DNA of 46,734 nt from an uncultured Clostridia bacterium (GTDB taxonomy: Bacteria; Bacillota; Clostridia; Lachnospirales; CAG-274): positions 1 to 46,734 of the forward strand of contig CANRNM010000003.1 in assembly GCA_947631975.1 (NCBI GenBank), in the 5' to 3' direction. The notes beneath the pieces are model-generated. The model saw only the letters and a list, made by a program, of their open reading frames with translations, did not search any database and was not told the origin of the DNA. Position 1 is the stretch's first letter. Each line of letters starts with the position of its first letter. Positions 24,419-32,126 of the stretch are shown piece after piece. A program made the translations under genes and the position numbers.

Positions 24419-24869
24419 CTGCGTTTCGATAAAATGTTTTTTTTGACCCTTCAGTCGCCCTTCGGGTATCAGAACTTTCCCTTCGGGAAAGCGATGCCTT
24501 ACGGCATCGTCGGATTAATCTTTCCGATTCAAATGCCAGCTTCCCTGCATTGCACCGAAAGATTTATCGGACGCCGCCTAAAGTTGGGGACAGTCCCAAC
24601 TTCGCAGGACAGTCCCCTTTGACCGATAGGAACAGTAAAACAGGGCGGCGGCTTTCGGCGTAGCCGAAAGTGCTGACTTCGCAAGGACGCCTTATAGTGT
24701 TGTATCCTCTGGGTGGAAGAAATCTGCCGTTAGATTTTAAAACATTATAAGCCGTCCTTTAGCCCGTTAGGGCGTAAGGGAAGGGGGACCAATTCAAGCA
24801 AAGCTTGCTTTGTGATGAATTGGTGGAAGGGTTTATATTTGGTATAAATTTACTTTTTCGACAGTCTGC
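24419..24869 (+). mobile_element. Terminator-associated non-coding element, copy B (complete)
   Basis: This 451-bp element lies between two copies of the pectate lyase terminator hairpin (25 identical bases). It opens CTGCGTTTCGATAAAATG and closes ACTTTTTCGACAGTCTGC, the same ends as copy A. Its first 100 bp match copy C. The interior also holds a GGGACAGTCCC composite repeat at 24586-24617, an AGCCGAAAG hairpin block, and GGGGGACC-hairpin-GGTGGAAGG shared with copy A. No coding frame is credible. Confidence 0.78.
24586..24617 (+). repeat. GGGACAGTCCC short composite repeat inside element B
   Basis: GGGGACAGTCCCAAC is followed by TTCGCAGGACAGTCCCC. It nearly matches 15067-15097 in opposite orientation, so it looks like a repeat nested inside a repeat. 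Confidence 0.75.
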
Positions 24870-24898
24870 ACAGAGGGAGATTTCTCCCTCTGTTTTTT
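24870..24898 (+). terminator. Pectate lyase terminator, distal copy with intact T-tract
   Basis: The same 25-base hairpin as 24394-24418, here followed by seven T. Confidence 0.82.
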
Positions 24899-25250
24899 TG
24901 TGATATTCTGCGGCTAAGGAAACTGCCCACTCTAGAGCCGTCGGGTACAATTTTCCGACTTGTCGGTTAGGTAAGGAGCAGCTTCTCACATTTTTTACAC
25001 AAGTATATTAAATATTTTGCAAAAAAAGAGCGCCTACACACGTAAGCTCTCTTTTCTTATTTTTTGTTTTGCTTCACTTTTTTCTTTATATTTTTTTCTT
25101 TTAAGCGTTGGGTACATATTTTCTGAAATGAGTTGCCGTTATACTCCGTATACGATAACCAAATGAAATTATCATATCTAAATTATACCATTTTCTGTTT
25201 GATAAATGATAATTTAGCCCTTCAAAACCTACTTCACCTTCATAATGCAA
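24899..25250. other. Intergenic stretch without a recognised gene
   Basis: It contains a weak AGAGC/GCTCT hairpin near 25028-25050, then T-rich and AT-rich sequence up to the stop of the convergent amidohydrolase. No RNA family, promoter pair or coding frame was recognised. Confidence 0.5.
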
Positions 25251-26012
25251 TCAAAACGGCTGCAACCTTATATACACATCTCTTCTCTTATCCCCCAATG
25301 CGGGGAATTTTTCCCTATATTTTGTTACATCGTTTTCTAAATCTACGGTCATTGTGCCCTCTTTATTTTCTGCCGAAGCGAGCATATTTCCGTCGGGGTC
25401 AATGAGCGCGCTGCCGCCCCCATATCGTATGTCCCCTATATCGCCCGTACAGTTTATGCCCATCACATAGCATCTGTTTTCTATTGCCCGCGCCTTTAGA
25501 AGCGTGCTCCAGTGCTCCTGCCTTGCCTCGGGCCAGTTGGCAGGCACTATTATTATATCCGCCTCGTATGCCCTGAAAATTTCGGGGAAGCGGAGGTCAT
25601 AGCATATGGCAGGCAGAAATTTAAAGCCCATAAATTCAAAGGGCGAAAGCTTATCTCCGCCCTTGAAATATTTATTCTCCCCGCCGTAGCTGAAGGGGTG
25701 TATCTTTACATAGTCCGAAAGCACCTCGCCGCCGTCTGTTACGGTGTAGTGATTTTCAGCCTTTTCTCCGTCCTTGAATACCCAACCGAAGCCCACGGCT
25801 TTGCCGTATTTCTTGGAAAGCGTGTTCATTTTGTGCAGGGTATATCCGTCGTTTTCGCCCGTAAGCTCGGTGTTCATGGAAAAGCCCGTAAAGCTCATCT
25901 CGGGAAACAGCAGTATATCCGCAGAGCTTTCGGCGATGAGCCTCTCGGCATTTGAAATATTTTCGCTTTTGTTTTCCCACACAATTTTTGTCTGGCAGAT
26001 ATCAACGCGCAT
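25251..26012 (-). CDS. Nitrilase-superfamily carbon-nitrogen hydrolase
   Basis: The 253-residue amidohydrolase has the complete Glu-Lys-Cys triad: E38 in LLFPEMSFTGF, K103 in DYVKIHPFSYGG and C137 in AICYDLRFPE. The length and the KIHPF and YDLRFPE segments resemble omega-amidases that deaminate alpha-ketoglutaramate or ketosuccinamate, but substrate cannot be read from sequence. It lies 17 bases after the GH13 gene on the same strand, probably on the same transcript. No terminator was seen after it. Confidence 0.88.
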   Translation of the reverse strand: MRVDICQTKIVWENKSENISNAERLIAESSADILLFPEMSFTGFSMNTELTGENDGYTLHKMNTLSKKYGKAVGFGWVFKDGEKAENHYTVTDGGEVLSDYVKIHPFSYGGENKYFKGGDKLSPFEFMGFKFLPAICYDLRFPEIFRAYEADIIIVPANWPEARQEHWSTLLKARAIENRCYVMGINCTGDIGDIRYGGGSALIDPDGNMLASAENKEGTMTVDLENDVTKYREKFPALGDKRRDVYIRLQPF

Positions 26013-26029
26013 AGCGCCACTTCCTTAAT

Positions 26030-28120
26030 TTATTCGGCAGTATACGCAAGTATACAGCTTCCCTGCGCCCTGCACTTGACCTTCAGACAGCCGTCCTTTA
26101 CGGAATAATGCTGTTTCTGCGTGTCCCAGTCGCCCTCGCCGGATTGCAGTATCCTTGTGAACACGGTGCCGTTTTTCACCTCCGTGCGCCATGCGGGCAC
26201 GGTTATTTCCTGCGATGTGTCGTTGTTGTTTATTATAACTATTATTTTCTCCTTGTCCGTCCACCTGCCGTAGCACATTATGCCGTAGCCCATGTAGAGA
26301 TAGTCGAGCGAGCCGAATGAAAGCGCTCTGTATTTCTTGTGTATGGCTATCAGCTTTTTGTAGTACCTTATGAGATCCTTGTCCTCTCTGCCCCAGGGAT
26401 AGGGACGGCGGCAGTCCGGGTCTGTCCAGCCCGTAAGCCCCGCTTCATCGCCGTAGTATATCGTGGGCGCGCCTATCCATGTCATCTGGAAGGTGATGGC
26501 TTCGCGCATTATGTCCTTGTTTATGCCCGTGTTCGCCTCCTCGCTTCCCATGGTGTGGAGCCTGCCCATTTTTTTGTTTGTCCTTGTGAGGAATCTTGAA
26601 TGGTCGTGATTTGAGAGCTCGTTCATGGCTACGGAAAGACTCTCATAGCTGAAGCGCGACATAAAGTAGCGCATACTGCTCTCAAAGTCCGCAGAGTTAT
26701 TGAATTTATCCCAAGCGCACTGCTCGCTGTGCTTTTCCATGCCCGTCAGAAACCATGTGATGGGCTCCATAAAGGCGTCGTAGTTCATGACCGTGTCCCA
26801 CTGGTCGCCTCCGAGCCAGTCCTTCGGGTCGCCGTAGTGCTCGGCAAGTATTATGGCGTCGGGGTTTGCCTCCTTCACAGCCTTTCTGAAGTCGCGCCAG
26901 AACTGCATATTGTATTCCTTGCTCGTGCAGAGGTCGGCAGCCACATCAAGCCTCCAGCCGTCTGCGTTGTAGGGAGGCGACACCCACTTTTTGCCTATGC
27001 CTATAATGTAGTCGTAGAGCTCCTTGGAGCCTTCAAAGTTCAGCTTGGGGTGGTTTGCGTGTCCCCACCAGCCGTCGTAGTTCTCGTTGCCGGGCCAGTG
27101 TCCGCCGTGCCAGCTGAAGAAGTTGTGATAAGGACTGCTCTCGCTCATGAAAGCGCCGTCGGGATAGCCGTTTCTTTTGTAGAAGCCCTCCCTGTCGAGC
27201 CACTTGTTGAAGGCTCCGCAGTGGTTGAAAACGCCGTCCAATATGACCCTTATGCCGTTTTTGTGCGCAAGGGCTATAAGCTCTGCCATAAGGGCGTTGC
27301 TGGCTTCAAGGTTCTCCTTGTCGGTGGTCCTTATCATATACATGCTGGCTTCGGCGTTGTCCTTTTTGCCGTCCTCAAGGGGCTTTCCGCCGTCGTTTAT
27401 TATAACTCCGTAGTGGGGGTCAACGCTGTCGTAGTCCTGCGTGTCGTATTTGTGGTTGCTGGGCGATACAAAAATGGGATTGAAATATATTACCTCCACG
27501 CCTAAATCTCTGAGGTATTCCATCTTGTCCATAACGCCCTTGAGATCTCCGCCGTAGAAATTGCACACATCCAGATTTTCAACGGGAGCGTCCCAGTCCT
27601 TTACAGCCTTTGCCGTAACGCCGAGATAGGCGTATTCGTTGTCGACTACGTCGTTTGTTTTGTCGCCGTTGTAGAAACGGTCTACATATATCTGATACAT
27701 AACGGCGCCCTTTGCCCAGTCGGGCGTCTTAAAATCGGGTATCACAATAAAGTTGAAGTCGGGATTGAGGTTTTTTACAAATCCCTGCTTGTTGTAGTAG
27801 TACACTCTTTCCTTGTTTTTAAGCTCAAAGTAATATTCCGCCCTTTCGCTGCCGCAGGTCAGGGTATAGCTGTAGTAGTCGAACCTTTCGTCGCTTTCGG
27901 CAACGCGCATGGTATGCTTTTCTCCGCCGTAGCAGAGCTTGACGGTGTCTATGTTGTCCCTTGCGGTCCTTATCCTCACGGAAAATTTCTCGCCCGCAGC
28001 GGGAGAAACAGGCCGTCTGTAGTTCTCGCTCTCATCGGAAAAAACAGCGTCTATATTTACATATACGAAATTCATTTTTGCCAGAAGCAATATTCGCTCT
28101 ATATAAGTGTACTTATCCAT
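26030..28120 (-). CDS. GH13 alpha-glucan hydrolase (cyclomaltodextrinase/neopullulanase-like)
   Basis: The 696-residue enzyme has an N-terminal starch-binding beta domain (about 15-125), a (beta/alpha)8 catalytic barrel (about 135-600) and a C-terminal beta domain. All four conserved GH13 regions are present: DGVFNH (295-300), GWRLDVAAD with nucleophile D392, IILAEHYG with acid/base E427, and NELSNHDHSR with D506. There is no signal peptide, so it would break down imported maltodextrins in the cytoplasm. The N-terminal domain plus barrel layout fits maltogenic amylase, neopullulanase or cyclomaltodextrinase, and the sequence does not settle which. An AAAGAGGT site supports the start. Confidence 0.9.
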   Translation of the reverse strand: MDKYTYIERILLLAKMNFVYVNIDAVFSDESENYRRPVSPAAGEKFSVRIRTARDNIDTVKLCYGGEKHTMRVAESDERFDYYSYTLTCGSERAEYYFELKNKERVYYYNKQGFVKNLNPDFNFIVIPDFKTPDWAKGAVMYQIYVDRFYNGDKTNDVVDNEYAYLGVTAKAVKDWDAPVENLDVCNFYGGDLKGVMDKMEYLRDLGVEVIYFNPIFVSPSNHKYDTQDYDSVDPHYGVIINDGGKPLEDGKKDNAEASMYMIRTTDKENLEASNALMAELIALAHKNGIRVILDGVFNHCGAFNKWLDREGFYKRNGYPDGAFMSESSPYHNFFSWHGGHWPGNENYDGWWGHANHPKLNFEGSKELYDYIIGIGKKWVSPPYNADGWRLDVAADLCTSKEYNMQFWRDFRKAVKEANPDAIILAEHYGDPKDWLGGDQWDTVMNYDAFMEPITWFLTGMEKHSEQCAWDKFNNSADFESSMRYFMSRFSYESLSVAMNELSNHDHSRFLTRTNKKMGRLHTMGSEEANTGINKDIMREAITFQMTWIGAPTIYYGDEAGLTGWTDPDCRRPYPWGREDKDLIRYYKKLIAIHKKYRALSFGSLDYLYMGYGIMCYGRWTDKEKIIVIINNNDTSQEITVPAWRTEVKNGTVFTRILQSGEGDWDTQKQHYSVKDGCLKVKCRAQGSCILAYTAE

Positions 28121-28162
28121 ATAAATTACCTCTTTAACGCCTTTAAATGCAGTCTTACATTA

Positions 28163-28191
28163 ATTTTAAATTTAAAATGCCCCGTTGTCAA
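28163..28191 (-). promoter_or_regulatory. GH13 gene promoter
   Basis: TTGACA, a 17-base spacer and TAAAAT lie about 43 bases before the GH13 start on the minus strand. Confidence 0.6.
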
Positions 28192-28254
28192 CATCTATTC
28201 ACATTATAAAGGTGTTATAAAATAAAACTTTGTGTAAAGCTTATTTCTTTTTTA

Positions 28255-29478
28255 TTACTTTACTATCTTTCCCGAAGCCACATCCACATTGAAGGTCTCT
28301 GTTTTGCTTTCCTCCGTGGGAGCCTCTGCGCCGTTTTCATAGCGTGTTTCGCTGTAGGTGTTTGTAACGGTCGCAATGTCGCCCTCAAAGCTTACGTCGC
28401 ATAAGCAAGTGTAGATATAGGGCACCTCAAAGAGCTTCTGCGGAGGGTCGTTGTAGTATTTCTCGGCATCGGCGCTGTATTTTTCTATAAAATCGCTGCC
28501 CGCCTGCTTTGCATCCTCCTCAAATTTTTTGTTTATGTCGGCGTTCTGCTCTCCTTCAAACTCGGGATACTGCACAATTATATTTATATAAGGAGTTTCG
28601 TCCTTCGCCGTCTTGTTCTCGCCGTATTCCTTTATTGTATAATTATGCACGGACTTGGCCTCGGCCTCATCGAGAGCCTTTGCCGTCTGTCTGTATTGTT
28701 CCAGCTTGTCGCTGTCAATATGCGCGCCGAATATGACTACATAGTTTATTTCGTCCTCCAATGCTCCGCTTGAAGCCGTGTATTTAACTGTGAGTATGCC
28801 TGCCTCGCAGGAGGTCTCGCAGGTTATGGCGTCGTTTTCACTCGATGCCTCGGCAAGCGAAAGGGCAGCCTGCTCTGCGTCCGACTTCATGAGCTTGTTG
28901 AGCTTTTCGCGTGCCGTAAAGGGCGCCTTGTCCGATATAACGGGATAAGAATAGCTTACGGAAACACTGTTTTCGCTGTTTTCTGCGGAAGCGTCGGCAA
29001 ATGTTATGTCGAGCTCCTCGGGAACTTCGTTGTCATATACTGTGGGCGGAGTTATGCTCACTCTTTTATCGGCTGCGTCCCATTCCACCTCCGCTCCGAG
29101 CACCTCGGAGAGCACTCTCAAGGGAACCATTGTCCTACCGTTTATTATCTGAGCGGGTACATCGCTTTCAACAGTCGAAAGGTCGCCTATGGCGACGGTT
29201 TTTGAGCCTATCTCTATGTCGCACACTATTCCTCCGAGGCTTGCCTCGCAGAGCTTTATATCCTCAAACCACTTTACCTCCGCGCCCATCTTTTCAAACA
29301 CTGCGCGGAAGGGTACAAGCGTCCTGCCCTCGATTATAACGGGAGCCTGGTCGCCCGTGAAGTCTATCTTTTCGCCGTTCACCTCAACGCTCACTCCGTC
29401 GTCCGCATAAGCGGGAGCGCACAAAAGCGCCGAAAAAGCAAGAGCCGAAGCCAGCAGTAAAGCATTTAATTTTTTCAT
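28255..29478 (-). CDS. Secreted protein with copper-amine-oxidase N-like domain and DUF3298-type C-terminus
   Basis: The 407-residue protein has a signal peptide (1-25, ending PAYA). Two beta-alpha-beta repeats follow: VIIEGRTLVPFRAVFEKMGAEVKW and AQIINGRTMVPLRVLSEVLGAEVEW. These are the hallmark of the copper amine oxidase N-terminal domain, which is common in Clostridia cell-surface proteins and has no oxidase activity by itself. The C-terminal part (about 165-407) resembles the DUF4163/DUF3298 pair of RsiV-like proteins. A cell-wall or sensor role is possible, but no function is established. It is monocistronic with its own promoter. Confidence 0.85.
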   Translation of the reverse strand: MKKLNALLLASALAFSALLCAPAYADDGVSVEVNGEKIDFTGDQAPVIIEGRTLVPFRAVFEKMGAEVKWFEDIKLCEASLGGIVCDIEIGSKTVAIGDLSTVESDVPAQIINGRTMVPLRVLSEVLGAEVEWDAADKRVSITPPTVYDNEVPEELDITFADASAENSENSVSVSYSYPVISDKAPFTAREKLNKLMKSDAEQAALSLAEASSENDAITCETSCEAGILTVKYTASSGALEDEINYVVIFGAHIDSDKLEQYRQTAKALDEAEAKSVHNYTIKEYGENKTAKDETPYINIIVQYPEFEGEQNADINKKFEEDAKQAGSDFIEKYSADAEKYYNDPPQKLFEVPYIYTCLCDVSFEGDIATVTNTYSETRYENGAEAPTEESKTETFNVDVASGKIVK

Positions 29479-29513
29479 TGTAATGTCCTCCTTTGAATAG
29501 TATTAATGCTTTA

Positions 29514-29543
29514 ATTATAACATAAAAAAAGCATATCCGTCAA
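29514..29543 (-). promoter_or_regulatory. Promoter of the copper-amine-oxidase-N protein
   Basis: TTGACG, an 18-base spacer and TATAAT lie about 36 bases before the start on the minus strand. Confidence 0.55.
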
Positions 29544-29643
29544 TATATGTTAGCATCTTACCCTATTATACCGACATATTTTCGTGAAGTATACCGCTTG
29601 ACGAAGCAGACAAAATCTGTTAGCATTATAATATAGTATTGCT

Positions 29644-29791
29644 ACGTGTCGATAAAATACTTTTTTGACCCTTCAGTCGCCCTTCGGGTGTCAGAACTTT
29701 CCCGAAGGGAAAGTTCTGATAGGCGTTAGCTTGACTGAAGGGGTATGATTTGTATGTAAAAAATTCATACAATAAGATATTCTATTGACAC
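29644..29791 (+). mobile_element. Terminator-associated element, divergent copy D
   Basis: It opens CGTGTCGATAAAATAC followed by TTTTTTGACCCTTCAGTCGCCC, as in copies B and C, and holds the CAGAACTTTCCCGAAGGG hairpin. The far end, TATTCTATTGACACA, is an imperfect inverted copy of its own start rather than the usual ACTTTTTCGACAGTCTG. A terminator-like hairpin follows it on the right, but no matching copy lies on the left. Confidence 0.6.
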
Positions 29792-29822
29792 AAACCGTCT
29801 TGACAAGTCAAGGCGGTTTTTT
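29792..29822 (+). terminator. Orphan terminator-like hairpin beside element D
   Basis: An AAACCG.CTTGAC/GTCAAG.CGGTTT stem is followed by six T on the plus strand. No plus-strand gene lies upstream of it, so it terminates nothing obvious and may have arrived with the element. Confidence 0.6.
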
Positions 29823-29884
29823 GCTTCAAGCTCCGACAAGACCGCGCGCCATGTAAAATTAACAACTTTATTACAAAAATACAA

Positions 29885-29913
29885 TTGATATTTATACAGA
29901 AATCTGTTATAGT
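29885..29913 (+). promoter_or_regulatory. pur operon promoter
   Basis: TTGATA, a 17-base spacer and TATAGT lie about 70 bases before purC. The leader contains a GCGGA/TCCGC hairpin (29931-29945) but no recognisable purine riboswitch. Confidence 0.6.
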
Positions 29914-29984
29914 ATATGTGTATAAATATTGCGGAGCGCATCCGCCTTTATATAAATAAAAATACATACAGCGAGGTAATAAAA

Positions 29985-30704
29985 ATGGAAAAGCTTGATC
30001 TACTCTATGTGGGCAAGGCAAAAAAGGTGTTTTCTACGGACGACCCCACGCTTTGCATATTTGAATACAAGGACGACGCCACAGCCTTCAACGGACTTAA
30101 AAAGGGCTCGTTCGAGGGCAAGGGCATAATAAACAACCAAATGGCAAACTTTATTTTCAGACTTCTCGAAAAAGAGGGCATAAGGACTCATCTTGTGGAG
30201 GAGCTTTCTCCGCGGGAGACGCTTGTCAAAAGGGTGGATATAATACCCCTTGAGGTAATAGTAAGAAATATTGCGGCAGGCTCCTTCTCAAAGAGATACG
30301 GAGTAGAGGAGGGCACGCCCTTCATATCGCCCACTCTTGAATTCAGCTACAAAAACGACGAGCTGGGCGACCCCCTCATAAACGACTACCAGGCTATAGC
30401 CCTCGGAGCAGTAACAAGAGAAGAAATAGACGAGATATCCGACATAGCCTTCAAGGTGAACGAGGGACTCAAAAAGATATTTATGAACATAGGCATAAAG
30501 CTTGTGGACTTCAAAATAGAGCTTGGCAGGACAGCCGACGGCGAGATAGTGCTTGCCGACGAGATAAGCCCCGACACCTGCCGTCTTTGGGACGCAGAGA
30601 CAAACAAGAAGCTTGACAAGGATAGGTTCAGGCTGGATCTCGGAGAGTTCGGAGACGTATACAGAGAGGTATGGGGAAGACTTACGGAATATTACGGAAA
30701 GTAA
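29985..30704 (+). CDS. purC: SAICAR synthetase
   Basis: The 239-residue phosphoribosylaminoimidazole-succinocarboxamide synthase adds aspartate to CAIR using ATP. It has GKAKKVF near the start, the substrate segment VRNIAAGSFSKRYG, and LGRTADGEIVLADEISPDTCRLWD. The start at 29985 follows GCGAGGTAA. A longer in-frame extension upstream crosses the promoter and was rejected. It is first in the purC-purF-purB-purA operon. Confidence 0.95.
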   Translation: MEKLDLLYVGKAKKVFSTDDPTLCIFEYKDDATAFNGLKKGSFEGKGIINNQMANFIFRLLEKEGIRTHLVEELSPRETLVKRVDIIPLEVIVRNIAAGSFSKRYGVEEGTPFISPTLEFSYKNDELGDPLINDYQAIALGAVTREEIDEISDIAFKVNEGLKKIFMNIGIKLVDFKIELGRTADGEIVLADEISPDTCRLWDAETNKKLDKDRFRLDLGEFGDVYREVWGRLTEYYGK

Positions 30705-30727
30705 AAGCTCATTCGGAGGTATGAATA

Positions 30728-32110
30728 ATGGCTAAACTTCATGAGGAATGCGGTGTGTTCGGCATATATGAGCCCGAAGGCAATCCCGCAGTTACTGCTT
30801 ATTACGGGCTTGTGGCTCTGCAGCACAGAGGACAGGAGGGCTGCGGAATAGCCGTAAACAGAGACAGAGAAATATATCACTACAAGGACCAGGGGCTTGT
30901 GAACGAGGTTTTCGACGAGGAAAAGCTCGAAAAGCTCAAGGGCAGAATGGCAATAGGTCATGTGAGATATTCCACGGCGGGAGGCTCGCTGAGAGAGAAT
31001 GTTCAGCCCCTTGTGCTCAGATATGTCAAGGGACAGCTTGCCATAAGCCACAACGGCAACATTACAAACGCCGCGGAGATACGCTCCAAGCTCGAGAGAA
31101 ACGGCGCCATATTCCAGACTACGGCTGACACGGAGATAATAGCCTATCTCATAGCCAGAGAGAGGATAAATTCGGGCTCTATAGAAAAGGCTGTCAAGAA
31201 TGCCATGAAGCTTCTTAAGGGCGCTTTTTCGCTTATAGTCATGAGCCCCAACAAAATGGTGGCGGCAAGAGACCCCTGGGGCTTCAGACCGCTTTCGCTG
31301 GGCAAGAGGGACAACGCCATAATTTTTTCAAGCGAGACCTGCGCCTTTGACGCCATAGACGCGGAATTTGTAAGAGATGTTACTCCCGGCGAGATAATAA
31401 CAATAGAGGACGGCGAAATGCGAAGCGACACGGAGCTCTGCGGCAGTCAGAGGACGAGCCTTTGCATATTCGAGCATATTTACTTCGCGCGCCCCGACAG
31501 CTCCATAGCGGGCGAGGTGGTGCACGAGTGCCGAAAGAGGGCAGGCGCCTTCCTTGCAAAGCAGTCGCCCGTGGAGGCGGATATAGTCATAGGCGTGCCC
31601 GATTCGGGACTTTCCGCGGCTCAGGGCTATTCCGAGGAAAGCGGTATACCCATTGATACGGGCTTTATAAAGAACAAATACATAGCCCGCACCTTCATTA
31701 AGCCCACGCAGTCCGACAGAGAGATAGCCGTTAAGCTCAAGCTTAATGTGCTCAAGAGCGCAGTGAACGGCAAGAGAGTCATAATGGTGGACGACAGCAT
31801 AGTAAGAGGCACCACGAGCGAGAGAATAGTCAGTCTTTTAAGGGACGCGGGCGCAAAGGAAGTGCATGTGAGAGTTTCCGCTCCGCCCTTCACATGGCCC
31901 TGCTTCTTCGGCACTGACATACCCGACAGGGACCAGCTCATAGCCAACAGCCACACCATAGAGGAAACGGCAAAGATAATAAATGCCGACAGCCTCGACT
32001 ATCTCAGCATTGAAAATCTGCATAAGATAGCGCCGAATAGCAGCTGCGGCTTCTGCGACGCCTGCTTCACGGGCAATTACAGCGTAGAAGTGGAGCATCT
32101 GCTGAAATAA
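30728..32110 (+). CDS. purF: Amidophosphoribosyltransferase
   Basis: The 460-residue enzyme makes phosphoribosylamine, the first committed step of purine synthesis. A short propeptide MAKLHEE precedes the nucleophile C8 (ECGVFGIY), as in the Bacillus type that is processed to expose the cysteine. The PRPP loop is VIMVDDSIVRGTTS. The paired C-terminal cysteines SSCGFCDACF and the cysteine in SLCIFEHIYFARPDS are consistent with the 4Fe-4S cluster of Bacillus PurF. Confidence 0.95.
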   Translation: MAKLHEECGVFGIYEPEGNPAVTAYYGLVALQHRGQEGCGIAVNRDREIYHYKDQGLVNEVFDEEKLEKLKGRMAIGHVRYSTAGGSLRENVQPLVLRYVKGQLAISHNGNITNAAEIRSKLERNGAIFQTTADTEIIAYLIARERINSGSIEKAVKNAMKLLKGAFSLIVMSPNKMVAARDPWGFRPLSLGKRDNAIIFSSETCAFDAIDAEFVRDVTPGEIITIEDGEMRSDTELCGSQRTSLCIFEHIYFARPDSSIAGEVVHECRKRAGAFLAKQSPVEADIVIGVPDSGLSAAQGYSEESGIPIDTGFIKNKYIARTFIKPTQSDREIAVKLKLNVLKSAVNGKRVIMVDDSIVRGTTSERIVSLLRDAGAKEVHVRVSAPPFTWPCFFGTDIPDRDQLIANSHTIEETAKIINADSLDYLSIENLHKIAPNSSCGFCDACFTGNYSVEVEHLLK

Positions 32111-32126
32111 AAAACGGAGGATAAAT

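Noticed and set aside
24434-24622. 62-codon frame inside element B
   Set aside because: It runs through palindromic hairpins and a nested repeat, with no ribosome-binding site. Its translation only reflects repeat sequence.
26729-27505. 258-codon open frame on the plus strand opposite the GH13 gene
   Set aside because: It lies wholly inside a gene with all GH13 catalytic motifs. It has no ribosome-binding site or recognisable domain, and its length is explained by the codon bias of the opposite strand.
29914-29984. Purine riboswitch expected upstream of purC
   Set aside because: Only a small GCGGA/TCCGC hairpin is present, without aptamer loops or terminator.
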